From positions 1 to 23,655 of the forward strand of contig JBBRWV010000048.1 of assembly GCA_038248985.1 (NCBI GenBank): a DNA stretch of 23,655 nt, in the 5' to 3' direction. A model generated the notes under the pieces. It saw only the letters and a list, made by a program, of their open reading frames with translations. It ran no database searches and had not been told where the DNA came from. Every line of letters begins with the position of its first letter. Positions within the stretch are counted from its first letter, which is position 1. The position numbers and the translations under genes were made by a program. This stretch comes from JBBRWV01 sp038248985 (GTDB lineage Bacteria; Planctomycetota; Phycisphaerae; WQYP01). This document shows positions 15,467 through 23,462 of the stretch, piece by piece.

Positions 15467-17017
15467 TCAGGGTGGGTTGATGGAAAATGGCGGTTCGTGT
15501 GTCCGAGAATGCGCCGTGCCAGAATACTGATGAATCGACATTGGGAGAGGCGCTGGGATCACTGAGGCGGCTGGTGAGGGGCGTGTTTTTTTGCGTGTGC
15601 CAAAACCGGCGATCGAATAGACCATGGCCAAGGCTGCGACAGTGATTATTCCGGCAAGCGAATTGACGGCCCACGATTCGACGAGAAATGCCAGCGGGCA
15701 AAGGGCGAGAATCGCCAGGGCGAGGCCCTGTTTAGTGAGGCGCGCGGGCTTCCACAAAAGCAGGGGCGCCACAATCAACACGGAGATGGACATCGCGCCC
15801 ACCATCGCCATGGAGCTGCCCTTGGGCGCATTGGTCCAGAGGTGTGCTGAGAGAATTAGCGCCAACTGAATGACCACGGCGCTGGCCCAGAGATAGACGC
15901 CGCGTTGAGGGGTTTCGCGTAAATCGGCAAGCACCGCGAACAGCGTCAAAAAGCCGTACCACAGAAAAGTCGCGAGCAGGGGCGGCAGCAGATATTCCAA
16001 TGCCGCGTGATAACTGTTCGGAACAAGGGGCATAAGGACCGGACGAAGCCACAAGGCAATATTTGCCATCACCAACAGAGCGGCACACGCGCGAATTCCC
16101 AGACGGAGCAGCGACAGTTCGGCGCGCTTTCGGCGACCGTGCGACCAGGCCGCCGCTGCGGTGCCGTAGGCCGATGCCCAGACCGTCACCGCCAGGAAGC
16201 CGAGCAGTTGGGCAATACGCAGGGGCAGGCCAAAATCTGCGGACTGATCCATCGCGGAGGAGGCGACACTTATTGTTGAGGGCGCGTTTTGGGCAATGTG
16301 ATTGACTCCCCATACTGCCAGAAAGCCAAAGGTCATCGTTAGCAGCAAACGGAGCAGCGTCCAAATTGCGAAATGACCAAATTGGGGCGCGGCATTTACG
16401 GTGACTGTGGGGCGTGAATGCTGAGCCGTTCGCAGCGCGACAAACCCGACGCCGCTCGGCAACACCACGGAGAGAAGATATCCCCAGACCATGGCCGAGG
16501 CTGTGCCGATGTAAGCGCCGCCACAGGAAAAGAGGAGCAAACCCACCGCGCCGAGGACTTCACACAATGCGACTTGGGAGTAGCGGCCCAAGCCACGCAA
16601 CAGCGCCATCACATGTTGATAAAGGGCCAACATGACCATCGTGCCGGCACAGGCCACGACGATTCCCACGCTTTTCACTTCGGCCCCCCATACGAATTTC
16701 ACGACCCACGGTCCGGCAGCAATCAGCAATGCACCCAGTGCTAAACCGATCAAAAAGATGCGTAGTACGTGGGTGCGCATGGTCTGCATCAGGCGATTTT
16801 GCGATTGCAGCAACATGCCGTAGCGTTCCCCGACATCGGCCAATCCCAGCATGGCCAGGGGCACGAGCCAGTTGATGAGTTCGAGTGCGGGCTGGTAGGT
16901 TCCAAATTCGCGTCGCCCGGCATCGCCCAGAATATTGGCCACCAGAAAGAGCCGCAAAAACGCCAGGCCTCGCGCTCCCACCACCGCCAGCAGATACGAC
17001 CGTCTTGCTGCGTCCAC
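15467..17017 (-). CDS. Polysaccharide flippase-like membrane protein (MOP superfamily)
   Basis: The 516-residue protein has about 12-14 hydrophobic segments, from the first near residues 8-30 to a last one near 450-470, with basic loops between them. The N-terminal GARGLAFLRLFLVANILG followed by FGTYQPALELINWLVPLAMLGLADVGERY is characteristic of Wzx/O-antigen transporter-like members of the MOP (MATE-related) superfamily, which move lipid-linked oligosaccharides across the inner membrane. The last 45 residues are hydrophilic and Pro/Ser-rich. The start is a GTG at 17017, with AGGA 7 nt upstream; an ATG at 17025 is out of frame. It lies 62 bp behind the TPR-SPOR lipoprotein gene. The transported glycan is unknown. 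Confidence 0.82.
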   Translation of the reverse strand: MDAARRSYLLAVVGARGLAFLRLFLVANILGDAGRREFGTYQPALELINWLVPLAMLGLADVGERYGMLLQSQNRLMQTMRTHVLRIFLIGLALGALLIAAGPWVVKFVWGAEVKSVGIVVACAGTMVMLALYQHVMALLRGLGRYSQVALCEVLGAVGLLLFSCGGAYIGTASAMVWGYLLSVVLPSGVGFVALRTAQHSRPTVTVNAAPQFGHFAIWTLLRLLLTMTFGFLAVWGVNHIAQNAPSTISVASSAMDQSADFGLPLRIAQLLGFLAVTVWASAYGTAAAAWSHGRRKRAELSLLRLGIRACAALLVMANIALWLRPVLMPLVPNSYHAALEYLLPPLLATFLWYGFLTLFAVLADLRETPQRGVYLWASAVVIQLALILSAHLWTNAPKGSSMAMVGAMSISVLIVAPLLLWKPARLTKQGLALAILALCPLAFLVESWAVNSLAGIITVAALAMVYSIAGFGTRKKTRPSPAASVIPAPLPMSIHQYSGTAHSRTHEPPFSINPP

Positions 17018-17079
17018 GCTGCCATCCTAAAACACGATATCACCCCTGACCAGTGGTGAGTGCGGCGACCGAGAACGAA

Positions 17080-17847
17080 TCACGGAACCACAATGACCAG
17101 CGGGTGCTTCTTCAATAATTGAGTCCGGTCAAACTCCGCCCCATTCCAGGTCGAATATTTTCCGGAACGAACCAGAAACAAGAATTGGTTGTCGCGCAAC
17201 TCACTGGCGACGATGGCGGTAATTCCTTGGGCCTTCAGAGTGCTGACATACTCCGCGGCCTTGGGACCTTCCTTAAAGGCGGCATATTGCAGTTGAAAAT
17301 TGGTGGCGTTCAGCCGCTGCAGGGCGCGCACACGGAGCAAATCATCGGGTTTGGAGGCCAGCGTTTTGGTGAAATAGGGTTTGGCTTTGTCCCACTGTCC
17401 CAAGGCCTGCAGGCTGCTGCCCAGGCGATAGTAGGCACTCACCGGCGCGTTGCCTGCGGGATATTTTTCCAGCGCATTCTTGAAGTAGTCGAGGGCCTGT
17501 TCCCAACGCTGACCTTCAAACGCGATATCGCCCAGGAGCAAAAGACTCTTCCCCTGCAAATCGTCGCGCTTGGATTTATCAAGAGCCGTCAACATGTCCT
17601 GCGACGCCCCGGGCTTGTTGCCCTTGCCATACCGTGCCAAGCCCCGCAAATAATAGGCTTCATCGACATTCGGCTCATTGGGGAATTTTTCAATGTAGTT
17701 GGAAGTCAGCGATTCCGCCTCATCGAGTTGACGGCCATCGTATTTCGTGAAGGCGTCATTGAGCGATTGGCGATCGGCATCGGTTGGGGCGCAGCCCGCA
17801 CACCCCAATGCCATCATAAGAAAAACAAAACTATGCCGAATCTTCAT
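17080..17847 (-). CDS. Lipoprotein with TPR repeats and a C-terminal SPOR-like domain
   Basis: The 255-residue product has a signal peptide ending in LGCAGC, so Cys16 or Cys19 is likely to be lipidated; neither lipobox is canonical. Residues 25-175 form TPR units (DEAYYLRGLARYGKGNKPGA, SLLLLGDIAFEGQRWEQALD, PVSAYYRLGSSLQALGQWDKA). Residues 183-255 (FQLQYAAFKEG..., then FLFLVRSGKYSTW) match the SPOR fold, which binds denuded peptidoglycan glycan strands, often at division sites. The arrangement recalls CpoB/YbgF-like envelope proteins. The ATG at 17847 has GGAGG 5 nt upstream. The gene is divergent from the acyl-CoA ligase and first in a minus-strand block with the flippase-like gene. Confidence 0.83.
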   Translation of the reverse strand: MKIRHSFVFLMMALGCAGCAPTDADRQSLNDAFTKYDGRQLDEAESLTSNYIEKFPNEPNVDEAYYLRGLARYGKGNKPGASQDMLTALDKSKRDDLQGKSLLLLGDIAFEGQRWEQALDYFKNALEKYPAGNAPVSAYYRLGSSLQALGQWDKAKPYFTKTLASKPDDLLRVRALQRLNATNFQLQYAAFKEGPKAAEYVSTLKAQGITAIVASELRDNQFLFLVRSGKYSTWNGAEFDRTQLLKKHPLVIVVP

Positions 17848-17955
17848 TGTCGCCTCCGTGCCTTGCAGGTACAGTCATCGCCCATCACTCCGGTCCACGC
17901 ATCCTAACGCACATCGTCCATAACGTGAACCTTCTTTTTCTACGGAGCCGCAAAT

Positions 17956-19509
17956 ATGATCCTCGAGAAAGTCATCGATCATGCCATTGAGTCGCCTAAT
18001 AACGTCGCCATCGTTGATGACAAGCGCACGCTCACGTATCGGGAGTTGGTCTGGGCTTCGCACCTTTTCGTCAACCACCTTCGAAGACTCGCCCCGCAGG
18101 AAAAATTCGGAGATAACCTGGGCCTGCTCATTCCCCCGTCGTCGGCGTTCGCTGTGGCCCTTGGAGGAGCCCGTTGGGATGAGCGGATCCTGATGCCACT
18201 CAACTATTTGCTGAAGCCGAACGAACTACTTGCGGTGGTCAAAGATTCCGGTATGAAGCTCCTCGTGGCGATAACCTTTTTCAAACCCATGGCCGAAGCC
18301 CTCCAGAAGGCCATCCCGCAGCTTACCGTTATCTATATCGATGAGCTCACCTGGGAAAAGCCGTCGCTGATGACGATGGCTTCGATTGGCATAAATCCCA
18401 AAAATCTCCGCAAGCATCTGCACCCGGTTCCGGCGCGCAAGCCCGAAGATGTGGCGGTCGTCATGTATACGTCCGGTACTGCCGGCCTGCCGAAGGGGGT
18501 CATGCTCACCAATCAAAATCTGGAATCCAACGCGACGGATTCGTGCGATCACGCGCGCTTCACCGACAAGACGGTATTTTTGGGCGTGTTGCCCATGTTC
18601 CACACGCTGGGGCTGCAGGGGTGTCTTTTGATCCCCATGATGCTGGGCTCGAAGGTGATTTACCAGGCCCGTTTTTCGCCGGTGAGCACGTTAGATCTCA
18701 TTCAAAAACATGCGATCGAAGTGCTCATCATGGTGCCCACCATGTACGCCATCATGGCGGGGGCGAAGTCGGGGAATGTCGAAACGATGAAATCGGTCAA
18801 GATTGCCGTCTCGGGCGGTGAGCCTTTGCCCGTGACACTCATTGAACAATTTCAAGAGAAATTCGGCATCACGCTGATGGAAGGCTTTGGTCTCACGGAA
18901 ACGTCGCCCATCGTTTCGCTCAACATGCCGTGGGCACACAAGCCGGGTTCTGCGGGAAAGATTATCCCCGAAGTGCGCGTCAAGACGGTGGATGAAGCCG
19001 GTAACGTGCTTCCGATTGGCGTGGATGGAGGCGAACTATACATCCAGGGCCCCAACGTCATGAAGGGGTATTACAACCAGCCGGAGCTTACGGCCGAAGT
19101 GCTCACGTCCGACCGCTGGTTCAAGACCGGTGACATCGCGCGGATCGATGACGAAGGCTATCTTTATATCACCGGCCGCAAGAAAGACATGATCATCATG
19201 GCGGGCGAAAAAGTCTTTCCGCGGGAGATTGAAGACGCGATCAAGCAGCATCCTGCGGTGGTGGTATCGGCGGTTATTGGCGTCAAGGACCCGGCGCGGG
19301 GGGAAATGCCGGTGGCGTTCGTGCAGCTCAAGTCAGATGCGGATCTTCTGGCGGCCAACACTCCCAAGCCGACCGCGCAGGACATCCGGGCGTTTGTCCG
19401 CGAGCGCATTGCCCCGTACAAAGCGCCCAAGGATGTTTACTTCCTTGAGGAGATGCCCAAGAGTCCCACGGGTAAGGTGCTCAAGCGGGAACTAAAAATC
19501 CCCGCGTAA
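17956..19509 (+). CDS. AMP-forming acyl-CoA ligase (long-chain fatty acid-CoA ligase-like)
   Basis: This 517-residue ANL-superfamily enzyme activates a carboxylic acid with ATP to an acyl-adenylate and then to the CoA thioester. All core motifs are present: A3 YTSGTAGLPKG (171-181), A4-like MFHTLG (214-219), A5 GFGLTETSP (310-318), A7 WFKTGDIA (388-395), A8 GRKKDMIIMAGEKVFPREIE (407-426) and A10 PTGKVLKREL with catalytic Lys507. The overall pattern is closest to fatty-acyl-CoA ligases, but the chain length cannot be read from sequence. The ATG at 17956 has GGAG 8 nt upstream. It appears monocistronic: the upstream gene is divergent and the next gene is 106 bp away. Confidence 0.92.
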   Translation: MILEKVIDHAIESPNNVAIVDDKRTLTYRELVWASHLFVNHLRRLAPQEKFGDNLGLLIPPSSAFAVALGGARWDERILMPLNYLLKPNELLAVVKDSGMKLLVAITFFKPMAEALQKAIPQLTVIYIDELTWEKPSLMTMASIGINPKNLRKHLHPVPARKPEDVAVVMYTSGTAGLPKGVMLTNQNLESNATDSCDHARFTDKTVFLGVLPMFHTLGLQGCLLIPMMLGSKVIYQARFSPVSTLDLIQKHAIEVLIMVPTMYAIMAGAKSGNVETMKSVKIAVSGGEPLPVTLIEQFQEKFGITLMEGFGLTETSPIVSLNMPWAHKPGSAGKIIPEVRVKTVDEAGNVLPIGVDGGELYIQGPNVMKGYYNQPELTAEVLTSDRWFKTGDIARIDDEGYLYITGRKKDMIIMAGEKVFPREIEDAIKQHPAVVVSAVIGVKDPARGEMPVAFVQLKSDADLLAANTPKPTAQDIRAFVRERIAPYKAPKDVYFLEEMPKSPTGKVLKRELKIPA

Positions 19510-19615
19510 CTGCCCCTCTGGAAAAGCTCCGGGTTCGATATGCCCCTTCCCGATTCCCGCCTCCCCGGTTAATCTACGCTTAACTTACGTTCGACTCGAC
19601 GAAAGGATTCGCACA

Positions 19616-20263
19616 ATGATTCGCAAGGCCTCTACCTTTATCCTCCCGGTGTTCGCGCTGGCTCTGGGTGTCACGCTGGCTTCGTGCGGGAGCGATGGCA
19701 CGTTGAAAAACCCATTTGTCAAAGAAAAGCCGTTTGTGTCCACACCCGTACCAGCGGATTTTGCCATCGTGATCGATGAGAATCACGACACTTTTTATGC
19801 GCGGCAGCATATTCAGCAGATCATCACGCCCGCCGATGCCATGTCGCGCACGCGCTACACCACCTATCGCGATCTCAATAATGTTCCGTCGAATGATTTC
19901 ACGCAGGAATCGCCGCTGAGCCCCGTGCAACTGCAGGATATGTGGGATGCCGTCGTGCGGCATGACCTGCTGCAAAAGGGCCGCCCGTTTATCAATTGGC
20001 TTTCGGAGGCGGATGTGTACAAGCAAGACTCGTACACGCTGCAGGTTCGGGCGAACGGCCAGGTGCAATCTTACTATGCGACCAACGGCTTCTCGGGCCA
20101 GGCGCGGCCTTTGATGCTTTTGGTGGAAGCGGTTCGCCTGCCCATCACGCAGGATTCCAAGACGAAGGTTCTGGGCGGGCGGCCGACGGCCCCTGCGACG
20201 GAACCCGCCAGCCCTCCGGCGACCGATCCGGCTTCGCCGCCCGCGACATCGCCCGCCATGTAA
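19616..20263 (+). CDS. Small lipoprotein, hypothetical
   Basis: The 215-residue product begins with a signal peptide ending in a good lipobox, LASC (Cys24), so it is probably anchored by lipid in the periplasm or outer membrane. Residues 45-180 are a mixed, tryptophan- and tyrosine-containing domain (NHDTFYARQHIQQII, LQDMWDAVVRHDLLQKG, YKQDSYTLQVRANGQVQSYY) that I do not recognise. The C-terminus is a low-complexity Pro/Ala/Ser/Thr tail of repeated PATxPASPPAT-like units (about 191-215). AAAGGA stands 8 nt before the ATG. It lies between the acyl-CoA ligase and prfB; the 202 bp to prfB hold no convincing gene or terminator. Confidence 0.8.
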   Translation: MIRKASTFILPVFALALGVTLASCGSDGTLKNPFVKEKPFVSTPVPADFAIVIDENHDTFYARQHIQQIITPADAMSRTRYTTYRDLNNVPSNDFTQESPLSPVQLQDMWDAVVRHDLLQKGRPFINWLSEADVYKQDSYTLQVRANGQVQSYYATNGFSGQARPLMLLVEAVRLPITQDSKTKVLGGRPTAPATEPASPPATDPASPPATSPAM

Positions 20264-20465
20264 TCCCTCATGCTCTACAAACCGAAGATTATTATCGAGG
20301 GGGAAGAAGAGACCCATCTCTTTAGTTCAAGGTTGCCCCGTGAACAATCCCGCTAGCCCCCCACCCGCGAATCGAAACCCACTTTTGCCAACCCACTACC
20401 GCGTATTCGTGTATACCGGAAATACCCGCGGTTAAATGAGAACGTCCATTCCAGGAGACCCCCGA

Positions 20466-21591
20466 ATGCCCCGCGAAAACCTTTCCGCTCTTATCGCCGA
20501 ATACAGGGCGCGGATGAAAACCATCCGCGACTCTCTTTGACGTCCCGACCAAGCATGAACGCATCAAGGAACTCGAAGAAAAAATGAATGCCGCCGACTT
20601 CTGGTCCAACCAGGAGGCCGCCCAGAAAGTCATTCGCGAGCTCAAATCCGTGCGCGGGGCGATTGAGCCGCTGCTGGCGGTGGAGCAGTCCATCGACGAC
20701 GTCGACACGATGTATCAGATGGGGGTTGAAGCCAAGGATGCGGCGACGATCGATGAAGCCGACCAGATGCTTTACAAGTTTGAGAAGCAGTACGAAAAAG
20801 TAGAGCTTCAGGCCCTGTTCACCGGGCCGCATGATCTGGCGGATTGCTATGTGCAGATTCACGCGGGCGCGGGCGGGACGGAGGCCTGCGATTGGGCGTC
20901 GATGCTTTTTCGCATGTATTTGAAGTACTGGGAAAAACAGGGGTGGGATGTCTCCGAAGTCGATCGCACCGATGGGGAGCAGGCGGGTATCCGATCCATC
21001 AACCTGATCGTCAATGGCGCCTACGCGACGGGCATCATGAATGCGGAAGTGGGGGTGCACCGTCTCGTGCGGGTCAGCCCGTTCGATTCCAACGCGCGGC
21101 GGCACACCAGTTTCGCCTCGGTGGATGTCACGCCCATGTTTGAGAACGAAGATGCGGCGATCGTGATTCCCGAGCATGAACTGGAAATTGTCGCGTTTGT
21201 ACGGTCCTCCGGTCCGGGGGGGCAGAACGTGAACAAGGTTGCCTCGGCGATTCGCATTGTTCACAAACCGACGGGCATCATGGTGGTGTGTACGTCGGAA
21301 CGCTCGCAGGTGCAGAATCGGGCGTTGGCGCTCAATCTTGTGCAGGCGAAGGTGCAGAAGTTGGCGGAGGCCAAGCGCGACGCCGAGCTTTACAAGCTTT
21401 ATGGTGAGAAGGGGGAGATCAGCTTTGGCAGCCAGATTCGGTCGTATATTCTGGATGATCGCCGCGTGAAGGATCACCGCAACGGCCATGAAGTGTTTCA
21501 GCCCGACCGCGTGCTGGATGGCGATTTGCAGGACTTCATTGACGCACAACTGCGTTTCAAGGCAACGGGCAAACGCGAAGGCACGGACTGA
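20466..21591 (+). CDS. prfB: Peptide chain release factor 2 (RF2), translated by programmed +1 frameshift
   Basis: RF2 releases the peptide at UGA and UAA stops. The gene is read as 20466-20537 joined to 20539-21591: 24 codons end in CTT followed by an in-frame TGA (20538-20540), and skipping one T continues with GAC. The joined product has 374 residues (E. coli 365). The stop-recognition tripeptide SPF is at 204-206 and the catalytic GGQ at 251-253, almost exactly the E. coli positions. The start ATG at 20466 has AGGAG with an 8-nt spacer. Without the frameshift the first plausible ATG is at 20584, which would lack the first 39 residues. The shift makes RF2 autoregulated by its own level at the UGA. 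Confidence 0.95.
20535..20541 (+). promoter_or_regulatory. Programmed +1 frameshift site of prfB (CTT TGA C)
   Basis: The slippery CTT (20535-20537) is followed by TGA and then C, the weak-termination context found in nearly all frameshifted prfB genes. When RF2 is scarce the ribosome pauses at TGA and slips +1 to GAC. The SD-like AGGGGG that stimulates this in E. coli three bases before CTT is not present; the bases before CTT are GCGACTCT. Confidence 0.93.
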
Positions 21592-21794
21592 TTGCGGACT
21601 AATTTTTGGCGCTTCGGCGCAAATAGGCAAAAAAACGCATTATGGCCGCCTCATCTCTCACGGTGTGAAATAAAGGGTCATTGAATGCCCGTATTTGGCT
21701 GTATTTCGACATATTGCGTGCGAAATTGCCGAACCGCAGCGTATGTCCGACTGATAACTCCGTGGTTATTACACTCGTCTACTCTAAAAATATG

Positions 21795-21822
21795 TTGACA
21801 GCCTCTATTCCTCTGGTATCCT
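21795..21822 (+). promoter_or_regulatory. Extended -10 promoter upstream of the pseudopilin
   Basis: A perfect TTGACA (21795-21800) is followed after 16 nt by TATCCT (21817-21822), preceded by TGG, which makes an extended -10 (TGnTATnnT). A short A-run lies just upstream. It is the best -35 match in the prfB-pseudopilin gap and points toward the pseudopilin gene. Confidence 0.5.
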
Positions 21823-22027
21823 TCAAACAGATGTGTCTCTCAGGGCGTTTTTTATACCTTTCTCGCTTGATGTAAACAGCCCTTCTACTCTATTGCCCAA
21901 CGCGGCACATCTTCTCCGGGATCGTACCCATTTCGTCGTTGGAATTTCCCAGGCGGGTTTGTTGAAAGCCCTTCTGAAATTCCTGGCTCGGAGTCCCCTT
22001 ACTGCAGGTTAAAATTTGGCGGACAGT

Positions 22028-22044
22028 CAGCGAAGGATTCGCTG
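22028..22044 (+). other. Hairpin with GGA loop in the pseudopilin leader
   Basis: CAGCGAA and TTCGCTG pair perfectly (7 bp) around a GGA loop. A GGA exposed in a hairpin loop is the core of CsrA/RsmA binding sites, but the flanking bases only partly match that consensus, so regulation by CsrA is a guess. Confidence 0.4.
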
Positions 22045-22454
22045 GAGGAACAGGTCACCTCAACGGGCAACCTTCCTCTCTATGTCTTGCGGTACCTCTA
22101 GCATCGGCTTGTGGCCTCTGGGCTTGCTGCCTTGGGTCTCATGTCCCCTCCCCCTTGGTTTCTCACCATTGACAATCCGGTGTCTGTGATTCGCAAGTGC
22201 ATTTCCATCCACGGATGGTTCTGTCTCTTGAACTCGGATGTCTGGTTCGGCCGTCGAAGGTTTTTATCTCGAGCCGTGCGGCTCTACTTCGGCGTGGTGC
22301 GAACTTATTGCGTTTCTCTTCCCTCCCGTTGGCTCGGGTTTATGTTGACCCGGCTCAGACGCGACGCCTCGGTCCAATCGCGTAGGAGATGTCCTGCGGG
22401 AGTATCGGCCGTCAAAAAGGGCTGGAACCAGACAGGTGTGTCTCTCACTTGGAG

Positions 22455-22472
22455 GACGTTTTATGAAACGTC
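22455..22472 (+). promoter_or_regulatory. Perfect inverted repeat with the pseudopilin start codon in its loop
   Basis: GACGTTT (22455-22461) and AAACGTC (22466-22472) form a 7-bp stem around TATG, so the ATG start codon occupies the loop. The Shine-Dalgarno GGAGG (22451-22455) abuts the stem and shares its first G. In mRNA this could limit ribosome access until it melts or is bound. Confidence 0.6.
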
Positions 22473-23326
22473 GCGGATTTACCCTCATCGAGCTGCTCGT
22501 GGTCGTTGCGATCATCGCGCTGCTCATCGCGATCTTGCTGCCCTCGTTGGGCCGTGCTCGCGAACTCGCCAATCGTTCGTATTGTGCAGCCAATGTCACC
22601 GGCATCATGAAGGCCATGGTGATTTATGGTGCGGAAAATGACGATGCGTTCCCCACCGTCAAGCAATCAGCCGCTAACACCTACACCGTTGACAATGCCT
22701 CGGCGGTTGCCGCAACGGCCAACACGATTCTCAGCAATGGTACCAATGGGTACTATGCGTCGACCGGTGCCCTCGCGGGCAACCCTGGCGCCTGCTTGTG
22801 GATCCTCGTCTTGAAGAATCAGGTTGCTCCCAAGCAGTTTGTCTGCAAGAGCGACACGATCGGCACCAAGACTGCTCCCACGCAGAGTGGCACCAGCAAC
22901 TACAATGGCATCAGCGTGCTCAAGGATAACCTGAGCTACTCGATCGCCATGCCTTGGGGCGCCGCCGTAGGCGACATCGCTCCCTACTGGAACTCCAAGC
23001 TCACCGACTCGAGCTTGCCCCTCATGAGCGATATCGCTCTGTCGGGTGCCAATGCCGCCAACACCGACAAGAAACTGTACAACTCGCCCACCCACAATGG
23101 CGATGGACAGAACGTCGGCTTCGGCGATGCCCATGCTGAATGGACCCGTACCCCCGTGGTCGGCCAGAACGGCGACAACATCTTCTCGCTTGCAGATCTC
23201 ACCGCGAGCCAGACGGCGGCTTCCACCGTGGCTGCAAGTGCCGCCACGGCGACAGGCAACCCGTCGGTTGCTCCGTTCAACATCCTGATGGTTCCGGTTC
23301 GCACGGCTGCTGGGGCAGTCCAGTAA
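22463..23326 (+). CDS. Type II secretion/type IV pilus-like pseudopilin, planctomycete H-x-G...GDAH type
   Basis: The 287-residue protein starts MKRRG-FTLIELL: a short basic leader cleaved after Gly5, a mature N-terminus at Phe6 with the required Glu at mature position 5 (Glu10), and a hydrophobic helix to about residue 28. Prepilin peptidase would process it and insert it in a pseudopilus. The C-terminal part holds THNGDGQNVGFGDAHAEW (210-227), the hallmark of the large planctomycete family of such proteins, in which many paralogues exist per genome. Three cysteines (41, 111, 128) may form a disulfide. The ATG at 22463 has GGAGG 7 nt upstream and is preferred over a start at 22436. It is followed by a strong terminator, so it is probably monocistronic. 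Confidence 0.93.
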   Translation: MKRRGFTLIELLVVVAIIALLIAILLPSLGRARELANRSYCAANVTGIMKAMVIYGAENDDAFPTVKQSAANTYTVDNASAVAATANTILSNGTNGYYASTGALAGNPGACLWILVLKNQVAPKQFVCKSDTIGTKTAPTQSGTSNYNGISVLKDNLSYSIAMPWGAAVGDIAPYWNSKLTDSSLPLMSDIALSGANAANTDKKLYNSPTHNGDGQNVGFGDAHAEWTRTPVVGQNGDNIFSLADLTASQTAASTVAASAATATGNPSVAPFNILMVPVRTAAGAVQ

Positions 23327-23362
23327 GGCAACCCGGAAATACCTCAATCCGTTGAGCTTCCC

Positions 23363-23393
23363 GCCCGGCCACACGTGGCCGGGCTTTCTTTTT
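23363..23393 (+). terminator. Rho-independent terminator of the pseudopilin gene
   Basis: A GC-rich 10-bp inverted repeat (GCCCGGCCAC at 23363-23372 and GTGGCCGGGC at 23375-23384) is followed by TTTCTTTTT (23385-23393). The innermost pairs must open to make a 4-nt loop. It lies 36 nt after the pseudopilin stop. Confidence 0.93.
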
Positions 23394-23462
23394 GCCCTAT
23401 CTTCATTCATTATCTGATGAGGTACTCCACTTATTTTGCGTGTACAAAGGTTCTCCCCTGCC

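Larger units (their letters stand above)
21592..22462 (+). other. 871-nt region without a gene; probable long pseudopilin leader
   Basis: No frame here reads like a protein on either strand. The first 300 bp are more AT-rich than the flanking genes. A GCGC-TTCG-GCGC hairpin (21609-21620) follows prfB but has no T-tract, so termination there is doubtful. A promoter-like pair lies at 21795-21822, a perfect hairpin at 22028-22044 and a smaller one (GAGCC-GTGC-GGCTC) at 22271-22284. If transcription starts near 21829, the pseudopilin mRNA has an about 630-nt leader. An unannotated RNA or a decayed gene cannot be excluded. Confidence 0.45.

Noticed and set aside
20270..20356. A 28-codon ORF (MLYKPKIIIEGEEETHLF...) between the lipoprotein and prfB
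   Set aside because: It reads like a peptide but lacks a ribosome-binding site and is too short to judge without conservation data.
21609..21620. GCGC-TTCG-GCGC hairpin as a prfB terminator
   Set aside because: The stem is only 4 bp and is followed by AAATAGGC, not a T-tract.
22112..22127. Possible sigma-54 promoter (TGGC...TTGC) upstream of the pseudopilin
   Set aside because: The GG and GC elements are 11 nt apart instead of the strict 10, so it would not be recognised.
22169..22174. A second perfect TTGACA in the pseudopilin leader
   Set aside because: No acceptable -10 hexamer lies 16-18 nt downstream.
22111..22641. A 176-codon plus-strand frame before and into the pseudopilin
   Set aside because: It is Arg/Cys/Trp-rich with no family resemblance, starts with GTG without a ribosome-binding site and runs out of frame through the clear pseudopilin gene.
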